Below, piece after piece: positions 1 through 5,376 of a stretch of 5,543 bases of DNA. Numbering within the stretch: the first letter of the stretch is position 1; each line of letters opens with the position of its first letter. Under the pieces are notes generated by a model. That model saw only the letters and a list, made by a program, of their open reading frames with translations, had not been told where the DNA came from and ran no database searches. This stretch comes from Christensenella sp. UBA3857 (lineage in GTDB: Bacteria; Bacillota; Clostridia; Christensenellales; CAG-138), in the NCBI GenBank assembly GCA_002392505.1, contig DGHD01000021.1, positions 8,631-14,173 on the forward strand, written 5' to 3'. The translations under genes and the position numbers were made by a program.

Positions 1-52
1 CCTTCCCCAAGGGGAAGGGGGACCGGAGCCGTAAGGCGAGGGTGGATGAGGG
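1..52 (+). repeat. Hairpin module A
   Basis: It opens with an 8-bp perfect stem with a 2-base loop, CCTTCCCCAAGGGGAAGG (1-18). A GC-rich stretch with a small GCC-GTAA-GGC stem follows, and the module ends in GGATGAGGG (44-52). The module at 361-421 has the same plan. The right edge of the window (5524-5543) is the inverted counterpart of its inner part and is cut off before the CCTTCCCC stem. Confidence 0.7.
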
Positions 53-360
53 ATGCTTCCGATTAACTTGGGCTTTCCGACTTTGTTACACTAACGATAC
101 ATCGTGCACACATACCGGGATATGTCTCGCAGGAGCGGTTTTCCGATGTTGGCTTATCGCAGTTCCGCGCCTCTCGCGGCGCGGGCGCCGGACTCCTCGA
201 AATTTGCATGCATTTCTCGTCGTCCTTGCGGGCTCGCTTTGCTCGCCTGTGCGTGCGTCCTAATAGCTTGAGTGCAACTCGTGGGCGTTGCTCGCATTTG
301 CTCGCTTGGCGTGCGTTCTAAAAACTTGAGTGTATCTCGCTTTGCTCGCAATTTTTTCAG

Positions 361-421
361 CCTTCCCCCCTTTGGTGGGGAAGGTGGCATTTCGACCAAA
401 GGGAGAAATGACGGATGAGGG
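361..421 (+). repeat. Hairpin module B
   Basis: The stem is CCTTCCCC (361-368) with GGGGAAGG (377-384) around loop CCTTTGGT. A second stem follows, CATTTC (388-393) with GAAATG (405-410), and the module ends in GGATGAGGG (413-421). It shares its first stem and its last nine bases with module A, while the second stem differs in sequence. As RNA it could fold into two tandem hairpins. There is no T-tract after either stem, so it is not an obvious intrinsic terminator. Confidence 0.7.
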
Positions 422-424
422 GGC

Positions 425-456
425 AATTGCTAATTGCTAATTCCTAATTCCTAATT
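425..456. repeat. 7-bp AT-rich tandem repeat
   Basis: Four heptamers, AATTGCT twice then AATTCCT twice, are followed by a partial AATT. The first two and last two units differ by one base, which suggests local duplication. It lies between hairpin module B and the rpsF promoter and has no coding content. Confidence 0.85.
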
Positions 457-495
457 GTCACTTAAAATATACTTGTTTTTCCTGCAAATTTGCTC

Positions 496-524
496 TTGCG
501 AAGGGGCGGCGCATGTGTTATAAT
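496..524 (+). promoter_or_regulatory. Sigma-A-type promoter of rpsF-ssb-rpsR
   Basis: The -35 candidate TTGCGA (496-501, 4 of 6 consensus bases) lies 17 bp from a perfect -10 TATAAT (519-524). A TG one base upstream of the -10 makes it an extended -10 (TGTTATAAT, 516-524). Transcription would start near 531, leaving a leader of about 65 bases before rpsF. The fit in motif and spacing is strong, but the start site is inferred. Confidence 0.8.
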
Positions 525-547
525 TGTTATTTGTCAGCACCATACTT

Positions 548-578
548 ACCCCGTTTTTCAAGGCGGGGTCAATAGACC
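548..578 (+). promoter_or_regulatory. rpsF leader with two overlapping hairpins
   Basis: ACCCCG (548-553) can pair with CGGGGT (564-569) around a 10-base loop. Alternatively GGTC (567-570) can pair with GACC (575-578) around AATA. The two share bases 567-569 and cannot form together. Many bacteria carry an S6:S18-binding autoregulatory structure in the rpsF leader that mimics the 16S rRNA site, and this is where it would lie. I cannot match the bases here to that motif, so regulation is only a possibility. Confidence 0.35.
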
Positions 579-580
579 AC

Positions 581-590
581 AAGGAGGTGA
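581..590 (+). promoter_or_regulatory. Ribosome binding site fixing the rpsF start
   Basis: AAGGAGGTGA is complementary over its full length to the 3' end of 16S rRNA and lies five bases before the ATG at 596. It excludes the upstream in-frame TTG at 524, which overlaps the -10 box. Confidence 0.92.
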
Positions 591-595
591 AACGA

Positions 596-880
596 ATGAA
601 CAAGTATGAGAATCTGTACGTCATCAACGCCGAGCTTTCCGAGGAGGAGATCAAAGCCGTAGTCGAAAAGTTCGCGAAGGTCATCACCGATAACGGCGGT
701 GAGATCGAGAAGATCGATGAGTGGGGCAAGCGCCGTCTTGCGTACCCCATCAACTATCAGACCGAGGGTTACTACGTTCTGGTACTCTTCGAGGCTCCCG
801 GCGCGGTGCCCGCTGAGCTCCAGCGTAACCTTAAGAATGACGAACGCATCATGCGCTACGTTGTAGAGCGCAGGGCGTAA
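596..880 (+). CDS. rpsF: 30S ribosomal protein S6
   Basis: This 94-residue protein is the S6 subunit of the ribosomal platform, which pairs with S18 and binds the central domain of 16S rRNA. The sequence opens MNKYENLYVI and has the typical pattern of a beta strand, an acidic helix (residues about 15-33, EEEIKAVVEKFAKVI) and the conserved block WGKRRLAYPI (about 43-52), followed by the YYVLVLFEA strand and a second helix ending DERIMRYVV. The length fits the family, which is about 95 residues in Bacillus. It is the first gene of the unit, with its own promoter and a consensus ribosome binding site, and ssb follows after 22 bases. All isoleucines are ATC, unlike the downstream unit, which fits strong expression. 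Confidence 0.97.
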   Translation: MNKYENLYVINAELSEEEIKAVVEKFAKVITDNGGEIEKIDEWGKRRLAYPINYQTEGYYVLVLFEAPGAVPAELQRNLKNDERIMRYVVERRA

Positions 881-902
881 GCCATTTAAGAAAGGAACCG
901 TA

Positions 903-1385
903 ATGAACAAGCTTACTATCATCGGAAATCTCACAGCTGATCCCGAGCTTCGTACGATCCCCTCGGGCGTTAACGTCTGCACGTTCACCGTTGCAGTCAA
1001 CCGCCGTTCCGGCAAGGATGACAAACAGACCGATTTCTTCCGCGTCGCCGCCTGGCGTCAGCTTGGAGAGCTGTGCAGCAAGTACCTCTCCAAGGGCAGG
1101 AAGGTCTGCGTCGTCGGCGAAGTCTCCGCCCGCGCCTATGAAGGCAAGGACGGGTCCTTACGCGCCTCTCTCGAGGTCACTGCGGACGAGGTCGAATTCC
1201 TCTCCCCCCGCAGCGAAGGCGCCGGTTACGGTCAGCCCCAGCAGACGAACAATTTCGAAAGGCGTCAGCAGGGTCAGGGCTGGAACAGCGAAGCCCCCGC
1301 TCATCCCGATAACATGAGCGGCACCGCGTTCGGAGATATCTCCGGCGGCTTTACCGAGATCACCGATTCCGATCTGCCATTCTGA
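903..1385 (+). CDS. ssb: Single-stranded DNA-binding protein
   Basis: This 160-residue SSB coats single-stranded DNA during replication, repair and recombination and recruits partner proteins. Residues 1-103 form the OB-fold: it opens MNKLTIIGNLTADPELR, then has FTVAVNR, DFFRVAAWRQLGELCSKYLSKG and the VVGEVSARAYEGKDG block. Residues about 104-148 are a Gly, Gln and Asn-rich disordered linker. The last residues, ITDSDLPF (153-160), are the conserved acidic tip that docks partner proteins. The ATG lies six bases after AAGGA (892-896). The gene sits between rpsF and rpsR, the usual Firmicutes order that couples a replication protein to two ribosomal proteins. Tetramer formation is expected from the family. 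Confidence 0.97.
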   Translation: MNKLTIIGNLTADPELRTIPSGVNVCTFTVAVNRRSGKDDKQTDFFRVAAWRQLGELCSKYLSKGRKVCVVGEVSARAYEGKDGSLRASLEVTADEVEFLSPRSEGAGYGQPQQTNNFERRQQGQGWNSEAPAHPDNMSGTAFGDISGGFTEITDSDLPF

Positions 1386-1406
1386 TTTTGAGAAAGGAGA
1401 ACCGTC

Positions 1407-1649
1407 ATGGAAGAGCGTAAAATGAAGCCCCGTCCCAAGAAGTCCCGCCGCAAGGTGTGCCAGTTCTGCGTAGACAAGGTCGAGCATATTGATTATAAGG
1501 ACACCGCACGTCTGAGGAAGTTCATCACCGAGCGCGGCAAGATCATGCCCCGCCGTATGAGCGGCGTTTGCGCCGAGCATCAGAGGAACCTCGCGGCTGC
1601 CATCAAGACCGCTCGTCAGGTAGCTCTGCTGCCCTACGTTGCCGAGTAA
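1407..1649 (+). CDS. rpsR: 30S ribosomal protein S18, cysteine-rich form
   Basis: This 80-residue protein is S6's partner on the 30S platform. After a basic tail (residues 5-16) comes [16 protein letters not shown], then the signature [15 protein letters not shown] (36-50) and the C-terminal helix ending [10 protein letters not shown]. Four candidate metal ligands are seen: Cys18, Cys21, Cys55 and His58 (CxxC and CxxH). This matches the zinc-binding form of S18; Bacillus S18 lacks most of these residues. The start at 1407 follows AAGGAG (1394-1399) by seven bases. Met6 is an alternative start but would be farther from the site. It ends the operon, 30 bases before a strong terminator. rplI, which follows rpsR in many proteobacteria, is absent here. 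Confidence 0.97.
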   Translation: MEERKMKPRPKKSRRKVCQFCVDKVEHIDYKDTARLRKFITERGKIMPRRMSGVCAEHQRNLAAAIKTARQVALLPYVAE

Positions 1650-1678
1650 TTTACTAAAACCTGCTATATGGCGTTGAC

Positions 1679-1709
1679 AAAAAGGAAGCTATTAACAGCT
1701 TCCTTTTTT
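1679..1709 (+). terminator. Intrinsic terminator after rpsR
   Basis: AAAAAGGAAGCT (1679-1690) pairs perfectly with AGCTTCCTTTTT (1697-1708) around loop ATTAAC, and the T-run extends to 1709. The A-run before the stem means it could also stop transcription from the other side. It separates the ribosomal unit from the dockerin unit. Confidence 0.93.
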
Positions 1710-1747
1710 AATTTTCCATTTGACCGGCGCCGCGTTTTAAGGTAAAA

Positions 1748-1756
1748 TGATATAAT
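1748..1756 (+). promoter_or_regulatory. Extended -10 promoter of the dockerin-rsmF-rsmA unit
   Basis: TGATATAAT is a perfect extended -10. No good -35 lies 16-18 bp upstream; the nearest match, TTGACC (1720-1725), is 25 bp away and too far. Transcription would start near 1763, giving a leader of only about 17 bases. With no other promoter clearly visible downstream, this is the best candidate to supply all three genes. Confidence 0.7.
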
Positions 1757-1767
1757 AACATTTTTAC

Positions 1768-1772
1768 GGAGG
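1768..1772 (+). promoter_or_regulatory. Ribosome binding site choosing ATG over GTG
   Basis: GGAGG lies seven bases before the ATG at 1780 but only four before the in-frame GTG at 1777. The usual spacing therefore favours ATG. Confidence 0.75.
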
Positions 1773-1779
1773 ATCCGTG

Positions 1780-3081
1780 ATGAAAACGATGAAAAAGCTT
1801 GCCGCGCTCATACTTGCGGCGGCTCTTGCGATAACGGTATCGCTGCCTGCGGTATCCCTCGGCGCGGAGGATTACGATCAGCACGACGTTGATAAGCTGC
1901 GCGCCTTCTTTTCCGCCGTGAGCGACTCCGGTCATCCCAACGGGGAGGCGTGCAACGACGAAGGGTACGATATAAACGACCCCTCCACGTGGAGCTCGTG
2001 CACGTGGACGGCGAACGGAAGGCTGAAGACCATATCCTTCTCCGATCTCGGCTGGGCGGTTTCGGGCGTGCTCGATCTTTCCGGCTGCACGGGGCTGACG
2101 AACGTCACCGCGACCGACTGCTTCCTGACAGGCGCGGTCGTAACGGGCTGTTCCTCGCTCGTTTCGCTCAACCTTACCGGGAACGATATCCAGGCGATAG
2201 ACGTTTCCTCCTGTACCGAGCTCACGCTTTTATGGCTGAAGCAGAACGGCGTTTCAAGCATAGAGCTTTCCTCGAACGGGAAGCTGACGAGCCTTGACGT
2301 TTCCTATAACGCCTTAACGGAGCTGGACGTCACCCACTGCCCCCTGCTTACGATACTGCGCTGCACCAACAACGGGATCGGTTCCCTCGATCTGTCGAAC
2401 TGCCCGCTCATTACGGAGCTGAACGTAAAATCGAATCAGCTCCGCGAGCTGGACGTTTCCGCTTTGACGGGCCTCGAAAGGTTCTATTCCTTCAACAATC
2501 CGCTGACGAGCCTTGATATCTCCTGCATGAACGGCGGCGAAAGCTTCATCATCGACCGCGAAGGGCGCGGCTATATAGGCACGCGCGTTTCGATCCTTTC
2601 GACCGGCGTTGTGACTTACGCCTCCTCCCGCCCGCTCGAGGGCGAGACCTTCCTCGGCTGGTACTCGGACGGCGTGCTGATCTCGACCGACGCCCAGTAT
2701 GCCTGCGATTTCGGTCACGGCGCAAAGCACCTGACCGCGCATTTCACCGGCGAACCGGATCCGACTCCGACGCCGACTCCCACGCTGACGCCGACTCCCA
2801 CGCCGACGCCCACTCCGACGCCGACGCCGACGCCCACGCCCACGCCTACTCCTACTCCCACGCCGACGCCCACGCCTTCGATACTGCTCGGCGACGTCGA
2901 CGCGGACGGCGAGGTGAACGCGGCGGACGCGCTGCTGCTTTTGAGATACAACCTCGGCATAACCGGCGCGGAGGGGCTTCAGCTTGAGGCGGCGGACGTC
3001 AATTTCGACGGCGATATCGCGGCGGACGACTGTCTGCTGATATTAAGATACGCTATGGGCATAATCGATTCGTTCAGATGA
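1780..3081 (+). CDS. Secreted leucine-rich-repeat protein with C-terminal dockerin
   Basis: This is a 433-residue exported protein. Residues 1-29 are a signal peptide (Lys-rich start, hydrophobic core 7-22, likely cut after LGA29). Residues 30-84 are a cap with Cys58, Cys74 and a W-x4-W motif (W71, W76). Residues about 85-249 are leucine-rich repeats of exactly 21 residues; the key Asn recurs at 135, 156, 177, 198, 219 and 240. Residues about 255-322 resemble a small beta domain of the Flg_new/InlB-B type (FLGWYSDG, then LTAHF). Residues 328-366 are a Pro-Thr linker. Residues 371-433 are a dockerin with two calcium loops: D372, D374, D376, D383 and D406, N408, D410, D417. Dockerins bind cohesins on scaffoldins, so it is probably held on a cellulosome-like surface complex. 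No sortase motif, C-terminal membrane anchor or catalytic domain is seen; the binding partner is unknown. Confidence 0.9.
   Translation: MKTMKKLAALILAAALAITVSLPAVSLGAEDYDQHDVDKLRAFFSAVSDSGHPNGEACNDEGYDINDPSTWSSCTWTANGRLKTISFSDLGWAVSGVLDLSGCTGLTNVTATDCFLTGAVVTGCSSLVSLNLTGNDIQAIDVSSCTELTLLWLKQNGVSSIELSSNGKLTSLDVSYNALTELDVTHCPLLTILRCTNNGIGSLDLSNCPLITELNVKSNQLRELDVSALTGLERFYSFNNPLTSLDISCMNGGESFIIDREGRGYIGTRVSILSTGVVTYASSRPLEGETFLGWYSDGVLISTDAQYACDFGHGAKHLTAHFTGEPDPTPTPTPTLTPTPTPTPTPTPTPTPTPTPTPTPTPTPTPSILLGDVDADGEVNAADALLLLRYNLGITGAEGLQLEAADVNFDGDIAADDCLLILRYAMGIIDSFR
2761..2877 (+). repeat. Pro-Thr linker tract
   Basis: Thirty-nine codons alternate proline and threonine (one Leu replaces Pro, at the ninth codon), written as a degenerate 6-bp repeat of the CCGACG/CCCACG type. 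Such linkers commonly join surface domains to dockerins. Varied third bases show it is not a fresh slippage product, but its length could vary between strains. Confidence 0.9.
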
Positions 3082-4400
3082 GAGCTCTGCCCGAACAATT
3101 CATTGAAAGGATGCGGCGCGGGCTGGGGGACGAGTTCCCCCGGTTCATCGCCTGCTATGACGAGCCTCCGAAAAGGGGGCTGCGCGTGAACACCCTCCGC
3201 CTCGGTCCCGGGGAATTTGCGGCGGTCTCGCCGTGGCGGCTCGAGCCGACCGGGATACTCGGGGAGGGCTTTATCGCGTTGGACGCGGAAGGCGTCGGGC
3301 AGCATCCCTACCACGCCGCTGGGCTCTTCTATATGCAGGAGCCGAGCGCGATGAGCGCCGTTGCGGCGTCGCTTGCGGACGACAGCGGTCTTAAGGTGCT
3401 CGACATGTGCGCGGCGCCCGGCGGCAAGACCGGCGGCGTCGCCGCAAGGATGCGCGGGAAGGGGATCATCGTCGCGAACGAGATAGTCCCGAAAAGGGCG
3501 AAGCTCCTTGCCCGGAACGTCGAGCGGCTCGGCATAACTAACGCCGCCGTCGTTTCGGAGCGTCCCGACGTTATCGCCGCCGCGCTCCCCGGTTTTTTCG
3601 ACACGGTGATGGTCGACGCGCCCTGCTCCGGCGAGGGCATGTTCCGCAAGGACGAGACCGCCGTGCTCGAATGGTCGCCCGAGCACGTTTCATCCTGCGC
3701 CGAGAGGCAGAAGCTTATTTTGGAAAGCGCCGCGCTCTCCGTTAAGCCCGGCGGTTGCATAGTCTATTCCACCTGCACGTTCTCGCACGAGGAGAACGAG
3801 GGCGTGATAGACGATTTTATCAACAAACACAACGATTTTTCGGTGGAGCTCGAAGAGAGGCTCTACCCCCACACCTCCTGCGGCGAGGGGCATTTCGTAT
3901 GCCGTTTGAGAAGGTCGGCGGCTTCGCCCGCGGGCTGCTCATGCGCCGCGATACAGGGCGCGCGCAGCGGCAAGGCGCTCGCGCCGCTTTACGATTTCAT
4001 CGCCTCCGCGCAGGAAAACGCGCTGCCGGACGGTGCGCTTTTCGAGAAGAACGGCGTCGTGAGGCTCATACCGAACGGCATGCCGGAGGCGGTGCTCAAG
4101 CTCCGTCCCGTGTCCTGCGGAGTGGAGCTCGGCGAGATAAGGAAGGGCCGATTCGAGCCCTCCCACACCTATTTCATGGCGGAGCTCGGGCAGGGCTTTA
4201 AGCGCACGCTCGCGTTCGCGCCGGACGATAAGCTCCTTCGGGCGTTCCTTGCCGGAAATACCGTCCCCTGTCCCGAGGACTGGCGCGGCTGGTCTGCCGT
4301 CTGCGTGAAGGCGGGGAACAAGGCGTTCCCCATCGGCTTCGGAAAAGCGGTCGACGGGGTGATGAAGAATCATCTCCCGAAGGGGATACTGATAAACTGA
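3078..4400 (+). CDS. rsmF: RsmF-like 16S rRNA (cytosine-C5) methyltransferase, NOP2/Sun family
   Basis: This 440-residue cytosolic enzyme uses S-adenosylmethionine to make 5-methylcytosine in 16S rRNA; E. coli RsmF modifies C1407. The N-terminal part opens LPEQFIERM and contains [13 protein letters not shown] (27-39). The SAM motif is [12 protein letters not shown] (107-118) with acidic E135. Both family cysteines are present: Cys183 in [10 protein letters not shown] (release) and Cys233 in [10 protein letters not shown] (nucleophile). GEGHF (269-273) and the C-terminal RNA-binding part ending KNHLPKG (430-436) support the RsmF rather than the RsmB subgroup. Its ATG overlaps the dockerin stop (ATGA) and no Shine-Dalgarno sequence is seen, so translation is probably coupled. 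The start is supported by the family-like N terminus. The exact target base is inferred. Confidence 0.93.
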   Translation: MRALPEQFIERMRRGLGDEFPRFIACYDEPPKRGLRVNTLRLGPGEFAAVSPWRLEPTGILGEGFIALDAEGVGQHPYHAAGLFYMQEPSAMSAVAASLADDSGLKVLDMCAAPGGKTGGVAARMRGKGIIVANEIVPKRAKLLARNVERLGITNAAVVSERPDVIAAALPGFFDTVMVDAPCSGEGMFRKDETAVLEWSPEHVSSCAERQKLILESAALSVKPGGCIVYSTCTFSHEENEGVIDDFINKHNDFSVELEERLYPHTSCGEGHFVCRLRRSAASPAGCSCAAIQGARSGKALAPLYDFIASAQENALPDGALFEKNGVVRLIPNGMPEAVLKLRPVSCGVELGEIRKGRFEPSHTYFMAELGQGFKRTLAFAPDDKLLRAFLAGNTVPCPEDWRGWSAVCVKAGNKAFPIGFGKAVDGVMKNHLPKGILIN

Positions 4401-4404
4401 ACCG

Positions 4405-5238
4405 ATGAATAACACGATCGAACTGTTAACCGAATATTCGCTCAAGCCCAACAAGGCGCTGGGGCAGAACTTTCTTATCGACGAAGAGGCGATAGACCGT
4501 ATCGTTTCGCTTGCCGCGGAGGCGGGGCTTCCCGTGCTCGAGATAGGTCCCGGGCTCGGCGCGCTCACGTTCCCGCTTGCCGGAACGGGGGTCAAGCTCG
4601 CCGCGGTGGAGCTTGACAAGGCGCTTTCCGAAATACTCGCGGAAAGGCTGCCGGAGAACGCCTCGGTAATAAACCGCGATTTTCTCAAGGCGGATCTCGG
4701 CAATATCCATTCGCTCCTCGGCGGCGGAGAACTGACCGCGATCGGGAACCTGCCCTACTACATAACGAGCGACATAATGATGCGGCTCATCACGTCGGGA
4801 CTGCCGATCCGGCGCATGGTCATAATGACCCAGCGCGAGGCGGCGGACCGCTTTACCGCGCGCCCGGGGGACAGGAATTACGTACCGCTCTCGGTGCTCT
4901 CGCAGCGGTATTTCACCGTCACGGCGGCGTTCGACCTCTCCCCCGCCTCGTACCGGCCCCAGCCGGAGGTCGCCTCCCGCGTGACCGTTTTCGACAGGAA
5001 CGGGATCGGCTATGACGAGAGCTTTCCCCGGTTTTTGAAATGCGCGTTCGCGATGCGAAGGAAGACGCTTGCGAACAACCTCGCCGCGCTCGGCGTCTCC
5101 CGGGCGGAGGCGGCGGCGCTCATCGAAAAAGCGGGGCTCTCCCCGAGCGTTCGCGCCGAAGCGCTCGGCGTCGATACGCTTGCCGGGCTGTGCAGATCGG
5201 CGCTTGAAACGCACGCAGGCAATCAGGACGCACGTTAA
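4405..5238 (+). CDS. rsmA: 16S rRNA (adenine1518/1519-N6)-dimethyltransferase
   Basis: This 277-residue KsgA enzyme dimethylates two adjacent adenines in helix 45 of 16S rRNA, a late step in 30S maturation. Motifs seen: LGQNFLID (19-26), SAM-binding EIGPGLGALT (46-55), acidic E69, catalytic NLPYYI (115-120), the YRPQPEVAS block (183-191) and AFAMRRKTLANNL (214-226). The C-terminal helical domain is complete. The start is four bases after the rsmF stop, with no Shine-Dalgarno sequence (AGGGG at 4381 is too far), so reinitiation is likely. The last residues, about QDAR, and the TAA stop lie inside the right repeat element, so the tail is probably acquired. In many Firmicutes rsmA follows rnmV; here its partner is another 16S methyltransferase. 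Confidence 0.97.
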   Translation: MNNTIELLTEYSLKPNKALGQNFLIDEEAIDRIVSLAAEAGLPVLEIGPGLGALTFPLAGTGVKLAAVELDKALSEILAERLPENASVINRDFLKADLGNIHSLLGGGELTAIGNLPYYITSDIMMRLITSGLPIRRMVIMTQREAADRFTARPGDRNYVPLSVLSQRYFTVTAAFDLSPASYRPQPEVASRVTVFDRNGIGYDESFPRFLKCAFAMRRKTLANNLAALGVSRAEAAALIEKAGLSPSVRAEALGVDTLAGLCRSALETHAGNQDAR

Positions 5239-5342
5239 GCGAGCCGTGCTCAAGTTTTTAGGTCGCACGTTAAGCGAGCGAAGCGAGCCGCACCCAAGTT
5301 TTTAGGACGCACGTTAAGCGAGCAAAGCGAGCGCCGCCCACG
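5225..5342 (-). repeat. Three degenerate repeat units of the right element
   Basis: Units begin at 5225, 5260 and 5304 with AGG(A/T)CGCACGTTAAGCGAGC. The first two end in CAAGTTTTT (5251-5259 and 5295-5303). Inverted relatives lie at 232-349. Unit 1 lacks the inner AAGCGAGC duplication. A short GAGC-CGT-GCTC stem (5241-5251) before TTTTT might act as a weak terminator for rsmA. Confidence 0.8.
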
Positions 5343-5376
5343 TGGCCGAAAAATGTTTTTTTCGAGCCGAGTGGGC
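5336..5376. repeat. Large imperfect hairpin in the right element
   Basis: GCCCAC (5336-5341) pairs with GTGGGC (5371-5376), GGC (5344-5346) with GCC (5366-5368), and CGAAAAA (5347-5353) with TTTTTCG (5358-5364), with a 2+2 internal loop and one bulged A. The T-run lies within the stem, not after it, so this is not a standard terminator. Confidence 0.7.

Larger units (their letters stand above)
1..421 (+). repeat. Composite dispersed repeat element, left copy, no gene
   Basis: This gene-free stretch is built from recognisable parts. Positions 1-52 and 361-421 are two related hairpin modules in the same orientation. Positions 41-106 match 5458-5523 as an inverted repeat with 64 of 66 identical bases, and the similarity continues without gaps to about 184. 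Positions 165-184 form a hairpin, CCGCGCC / GGCGCGG with loop TCTCGC. Positions 232-349 hold degenerate units built on GCTCGCTTTGCTCGC followed by a GTGCGTYCTAA(A/T)A-CTTGAGTG motif, and the same units occur inverted at 5225-5342. No reading frame here resembles a protein family. I infer a non-autonomous dispersed intergenic element. The true outer boundaries, and whether it is still mobile, cannot be told from one window. Confidence 0.75.

Noticed and set aside
42..263. 73-residue open frame on the + strand
   Set aside because: It lies wholly inside the repeat element and has no ribosome binding site or recognisable domain. The inverted copy at the other end diverges as structured DNA, not as codons.
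154..426. 90-residue open frame on the - strand, sharing KFL-RT-type peptides with a + strand frame at 5069-5305
   Set aside because: The shared peptides come from the repeated DNA units themselves. Frames of this kind are translation of a dispersed repeat, and the second overlaps rsmA out of frame.
549..558. Terminator-like CCCCG followed by TTTTT before rpsF
   Set aside because: The T-run sits in the loop of the hairpin, not after it.
524..595. Upstream TTG start extending rpsF by 24 residues
   Set aside because: The TTG overlaps the -10 box, so it would precede the transcript start. The consensus ribosome binding site at 581-590 points to 596.
2715..2960. - strand frame with a long Gly-Val repeat
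   Set aside because: It is the antisense reading of the Pro-Thr linker and has no start context.
4426..5268. 280-residue - strand frame, longer than rsmA
   Set aside because: It is Arg- and Gly-rich and without family motifs. It is the shadow of a GC-rich rsmA that has every expected motif.
5225..5342. CRISPR-like spaced repeats
   Set aside because: The units are nearly contiguous, differ in length, and have no unique spacers of even size. No cas genes are present.
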